Assembly (NCBI GenBank): GCA_019239585.1
Contig: JAFAZU010000712.1
Location: 1 to 7,379 of the forward strand
Length of the DNA: 7,379 nucleotides
Source: Acidobacteriaceae bacterium
GTDB lineage: Bacteria > Acidobacteriota > Terriglobia > Bryobacterales > Bryobacteraceae
Reading direction: 5' to 3'
Both the position numbers and the translations under genes were made by a program. This document shows, piece by piece, positions 6,116 to 7,379 of this stretch (position 1 is the stretch's first letter; each line of letters opens with the position of its first letter). The notes beneath the pieces are model-generated. The model was not told the DNA's origin. It saw only the letters and a program-made list of their open reading frames with translations, and made no database searches.

Positions 6116-6496
6116 TCAGACAGAGACCACAGCGACTTCGCTTCCAGAAGCCCTGACAAGCCGTTTTATATCGTCCGGGTCGCTTGTGAGAATTGTCGCT
6201 TTCCGGCGAAGGGCTATCGTCACCACAACGGCGTCAACCACATCCGCAGTTCCCGTCTTGCCCAGCAGCCGTCCTGCTTCGTGCGCCTCGCTCTCGCCAA
6301 GAGGAACGACCGCGCACCCGGTCAAGAAGCGCCGGAGTTGAGCTTGTTGCGGCGACCGGCTGACCTGGGCGACGACCGGCGCAGGGACCGACGGAACAAT
6401 GCCAAGTTCCAAACGCGCCTTGTGTTCTGCCCAGGTCCGCCGGTCATTCCGATCCGCCGCCACGAGAACGGCAGCGTCGTAGACAACGGTGCTCAC
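6116..6496 (-). CDS. vapC: VapC-like PIN-domain toxin
   Basis: PIN-domain ribonuclease of 126 aa, the toxin of a type II toxin-antitoxin pair. The acidic metal-binding residues are visible: Asp7 in VVYDAAVL, Asp85 and Asp88 in TADVVDAVVV, and the TSDPDD motif at 104-109. The usual second acidic residue (Glu near 40-45) is replaced by APVVAQV with Gln44. I recall the same in a PIN subfamily with APVLAQVWR, so this is probably normal for the group. PIN toxins cleave specific RNAs, often tRNA or rRNA; the target here is unknown. The gene starts with GTG at 6494-6496 and overlaps the antitoxin stop by 4 bp (GTGA), giving coupled translation that keeps toxin below antitoxin. The weak GTG fits low toxin synthesis. 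Its stop lies 12 bp from the end of a convergent IS6 remnant. Full length, no sign of decay. Confidence 0.88.
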   Translation of the reverse strand: MSTVVYDAAVLVAADRNDRRTWAEHKARLELGIVPSVPAPVVAQVSRSPQQAQLRRFLTGCAVVPLGESEAHEAGRLLGKTGTADVVDAVVVTIALRRKATILTSDPDDIKRLVRASGSEVAVVSV

Positions 6497-6765
6497 GCCG
6501 GACGCCGTACCGTTCGCGGCGTTCGCAGTTGCGCCCGCACGCTACGGCGAGCTGCATCCATCTCTTCTGCGCTGAAGGGTCCGTGCTGCTTTTCCCACTC
6601 GGCGATCGCCGCCAAACCAGCCCGCCGCTGCAATGCTTCACGGGCCGCGCCCGTCATCCAGGCTGAGACGCTCACCCCGTCGCGGGCAGCCGCCGCAAGA
6701 ATTTTTTCGTGAACTTCAGGGTCGATTGTAATCGCAAGCTTCGGTGATGGATTGCCGCGCGGCAT
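6493..6765 (-). CDS. vapB: VapB-like ribbon-helix-helix antitoxin
   Basis: Antitoxin of 90 aa encoded first in the TA operon. Residues 9-48 fit a ribbon-helix-helix DNA-binding domain: the strand KLAITID, then helix PEVHEKILAAAARDG, then VSVSAWMTGAAREALQRR. The C-terminal half (49-80, including EWEKQHGPFSAEEMDAAR) is the expected toxin-binding part that occupies the PIN active site, followed by an Arg-rich tail. The ATG at 6763-6765 has AGGA eight bases upstream. By analogy with known VapBC systems, the antitoxin or the complex represses the operon by binding the promoter; the imperfect palindrome at 6770-6793 is the likely site. It is transcribed divergently from the SelW-like gene across a 106-bp spacer. 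Confidence 0.86.
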   Translation of the reverse strand: MPRGNPSPKLAITIDPEVHEKILAAAARDGVSVSAWMTGAAREALQRRAGLAAIAEWEKQHGPFSAEEMDAARRSVRAQLRTPRTVRRPA

Positions 6766-6769
6766 ACAA

Positions 6770-6793
6770 ACTATCCTACTGCAATATGATACT
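6770..6793. promoter_or_regulatory. Probable vapBC operator/promoter
   Basis: Imperfect inverted repeat with 12-bp arms, ACTATCCTACTG and CAATATGATACT, matching at 9 of 12 positions. It lies from 5 to 28 bp upstream of the vapB start codon. On the minus strand it includes TATCAT, a 5/6 match to a -10 box, and overlaps the AGGA ribosome site. RHH antitoxins commonly bind such repeats to autoregulate; binding here is inference. Confidence 0.45.
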
Positions 6794-6871
6794 TTGCGGA
6801 AAAAGCGCCGAAAGCCGGATGCGCCCTCAATCGTCGCGCGACCAGGCGCGCCGCCACGGAGTCGACGTCAT

Positions 6872-7120
6872 ATGATGAAGAACATGACGGTGGAGATCAA
6901 ACGCTGCTTCTTTTGAAGCGACCTCAAAGCGGAGGCCGTGCGCCTCAAACAACATCTCGAACAGGAACTTGGAACTCCGGTTCGAGTGCGGGCCGGCGCT
7001 CCCGGCTCTTTACAGGTTCTGCTCAACGGCGAACCAATCTACTCCAAGAAACAGGCCGGGCGTCTGCCGAGCGCGGAGGAACTGGTCGCTTTGGTGCGCG
7101 GGAAGGCTCGGGCGGGATGA
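6872..7120 (+). CDS. SelW/Rdx-family selenoprotein, UGA (6914-6916) read as selenocysteine
   Basis: Thioredoxin-like SelW (Rdx) protein of 82 aa if the in-frame TGA at 6914-6916 is decoded as Sec. Before the TGA the frame reads MTVEIKRCFF, and after it SDLKAEAVRLKQHLEQELG, then GSLQVLLNGEPIYSKKQAGR and LPSAEELVALV. These match the family order: beta strand, CxxU/CxxC redox loop, helix, strand-turn-strand with the FSKK-like motif (57-60), and C-terminal helix. The TGA falls exactly at the second redox position (Cys12-Phe-Phe-Sec15). A SECIS-like hairpin follows at 6932-6946. Length suits the family (about 75-95 aa). In-frame ATGs lie at 6872, 6875 and 6884. GGAG at 6858-6861 is 10 bases before 6872, but 6884 gives the usual 'MxVxIxxC' start (78 aa). 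A simple gene caller would start at the GTG at 6938 and lose the active site. SelW proteins are thought to act in thiol redox control; the substrate is unknown. The alternative is a nonsense mutation in a Cys homologue. Confidence 0.8.
6932..6946 (+). promoter_or_regulatory. Candidate bacterial SECIS hairpin in the SelW-like mRNA
   Basis: Stem GAGGC (6932-6936), loop CGTGC (6937-6941), stem GCCTC (6942-6946), within the coding sequence. The loop begins 20 nt after the TGA and has G as its second base. Published rules for bacterial SECIS elements ask for a 4-16 bp stem, a 3-14 nt loop, G among the first two loop bases and 16-37 nt from UGA to loop; all are met. A competing hairpin CCTC/GAGG (6922-6935) has its loop only 9 nt from the UGA and does not qualify. 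SelB binding is inference. Confidence 0.6.
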
Positions 7121-7304
7121 AGCCGTCCCTCTTCCTGCTTAAAAAACGGTTGGAACCCTTTCCGTATGGCTGGCCAACAGAACGCTGGAGCGGATTCAGC
7201 TCGATGGCGCATCTTCAGAAATGAGTGTCAGCGTTCTTCGCCGGATGCTAGTCTGCGCACAGGCGTTCCCCAAAACAGGCCACGGTGGGAGCGCTGTTTC
7301 CCGC

Positions 7305-7379
7305 ATGTCCTCTGTTGAGAAGAACTATCCTGTCACACCGGCGGCCCGTATGACGGCACGTCAGCGCGCTGTTTTCAAG
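7305..7379 (+). CDS. Probable YbaK/EbsC-family Cys-tRNA(Pro) deacylase (partial, N-terminus only)
   Basis: The last 25 codons of the window encode MSSVEKNYPVTPAARMTARQ then RAVFK. The YPVTPAxR segment followed by a short helix ending in a V-F pair is how many YbaK-type deacylases begin; these hydrolyse Cys wrongly attached to tRNA(Pro) and are about 155-165 aa long. The frame is open from well upstream (an ATG at 7221 is in frame), but homologues usually begin a few residues before YPVTPA, so I chose the ATG at 7305-7307. No strong ribosome site lies in front; a GGGAG is 13 bases away. The identification rests on a short motif and could be wrong. Confidence 0.5.
   Translation, partial: MSSVEKNYPVTPAARMTARQRAVFK

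Noticed and set aside
5870..6712. 280-codon open frame on the plus strand
   Set aside because: Its first part is the second frame of the IS6 remnant and the rest is antisense to vapC and vapB; high GC opens such frames. The protein after about residue 78 resembles nothing.
6938..7120. A 60-aa protein starting at GTG 6938
   Set aside because: It lacks the first strand and the redox motif of the SelW fold, which are present in the same frame just upstream across the TGA. The GTG lies inside the SECIS-like hairpin loop.
7141..7160. Possible terminator after the SelW-like gene (AAAAAACGGTTGGAACC)
   Set aside because: The GGTT/AACC arms leave a 2-nt loop and the A-run is on the wrong side for a plus-strand terminator.
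6913..7224. 103-aa plus-strand frame overlapping the SelW-like gene
   Set aside because: Runs in another frame over the SelW-like coding sequence and gives a low-complexity Arg/Gly/Ser-rich product with no family resemblance.

Overview
This 7.4 kb window looks like accessory chromosome from a Gram-negative soil bacterium, most likely an acidobacterium. The reasons are an uncharacterised 'ANRANAQLSTGPRT'-type protein of a kind I associate with Acidobacteriota, an UnbU/RnfD-like membrane protein beside an SsuC-type permease, an exported arylsulfate sulfotransferase, and scattered decayed insertion sequences. The taxonomic placement is inference from recalled family distributions; no search was run.

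Layout, left to right. (1) 1-1472, minus strand: a 284-aa UnbU/RnfD-like membrane protein followed after 6 bp by an ABC permease of the nitrate/sulfonate/taurine type that runs off the left edge. (2) 1576-2334, minus: an uncharacterised 252-aa protein with a long Gln/Glu/Arg-rich coiled-coil tail and a G-quadruplex motif just upstream. (3) 2688-3412, minus: a self-contained regulatory module. A four-helix membrane protein with a DUF2178-like motif is translationally coupled (TGATG) to a 71-aa XRE repressor, under a strong promoter flanked by two 18-bp operators that are exact reverse complements of each other. (4) 3470-3744, plus: decayed 3' end of an IS110-family transposase. (5) 3974-5848, minus: an exported arylsulfate sulfotransferase with its active-site histidines and arginine visible. 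(6) 5934-6103, plus: decayed 5' end of an IS6-family transposase. (7) 6116-6765, minus: a VapBC toxin-antitoxin pair with a 4-bp GTGA overlap and an imperfect 24-bp palindrome in front. (8) 6872-7120, plus: a SelW/Rdx-family gene whose reading frame is interrupted by one in-frame TGA exactly at the second position of the family's CxxU redox motif. (9) 7305-7379, plus: probable N-terminus of a YbaK-type Cys-tRNA(Pro) deacylase, cut by the right edge. The gaps at 3745-3973 and 7121-7304 hold nothing I can support.

The most interesting item is region 8. Conventional gene calling would stop at the TGA and either miss the gene or start it at the GTG at 6938. Read through, it gives an 82-aa (or 78-aa) protein with Cys-Phe-Phe-Sec near the N-terminus and the SelW C-terminal half intact. 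A 5-bp stem with a 5-nt, G-containing loop begins 15 nt after the TGA, as expected for a bacterial SECIS element. This is therefore a probable selenoprotein.

Functionally the window is a mosaic. The transporter/UnbU pair, the membrane-protein/XRE pair, the sulfotransferase, the TA pair and the selenoprotein are separate transcription units, with IS debris at two of the junctions.
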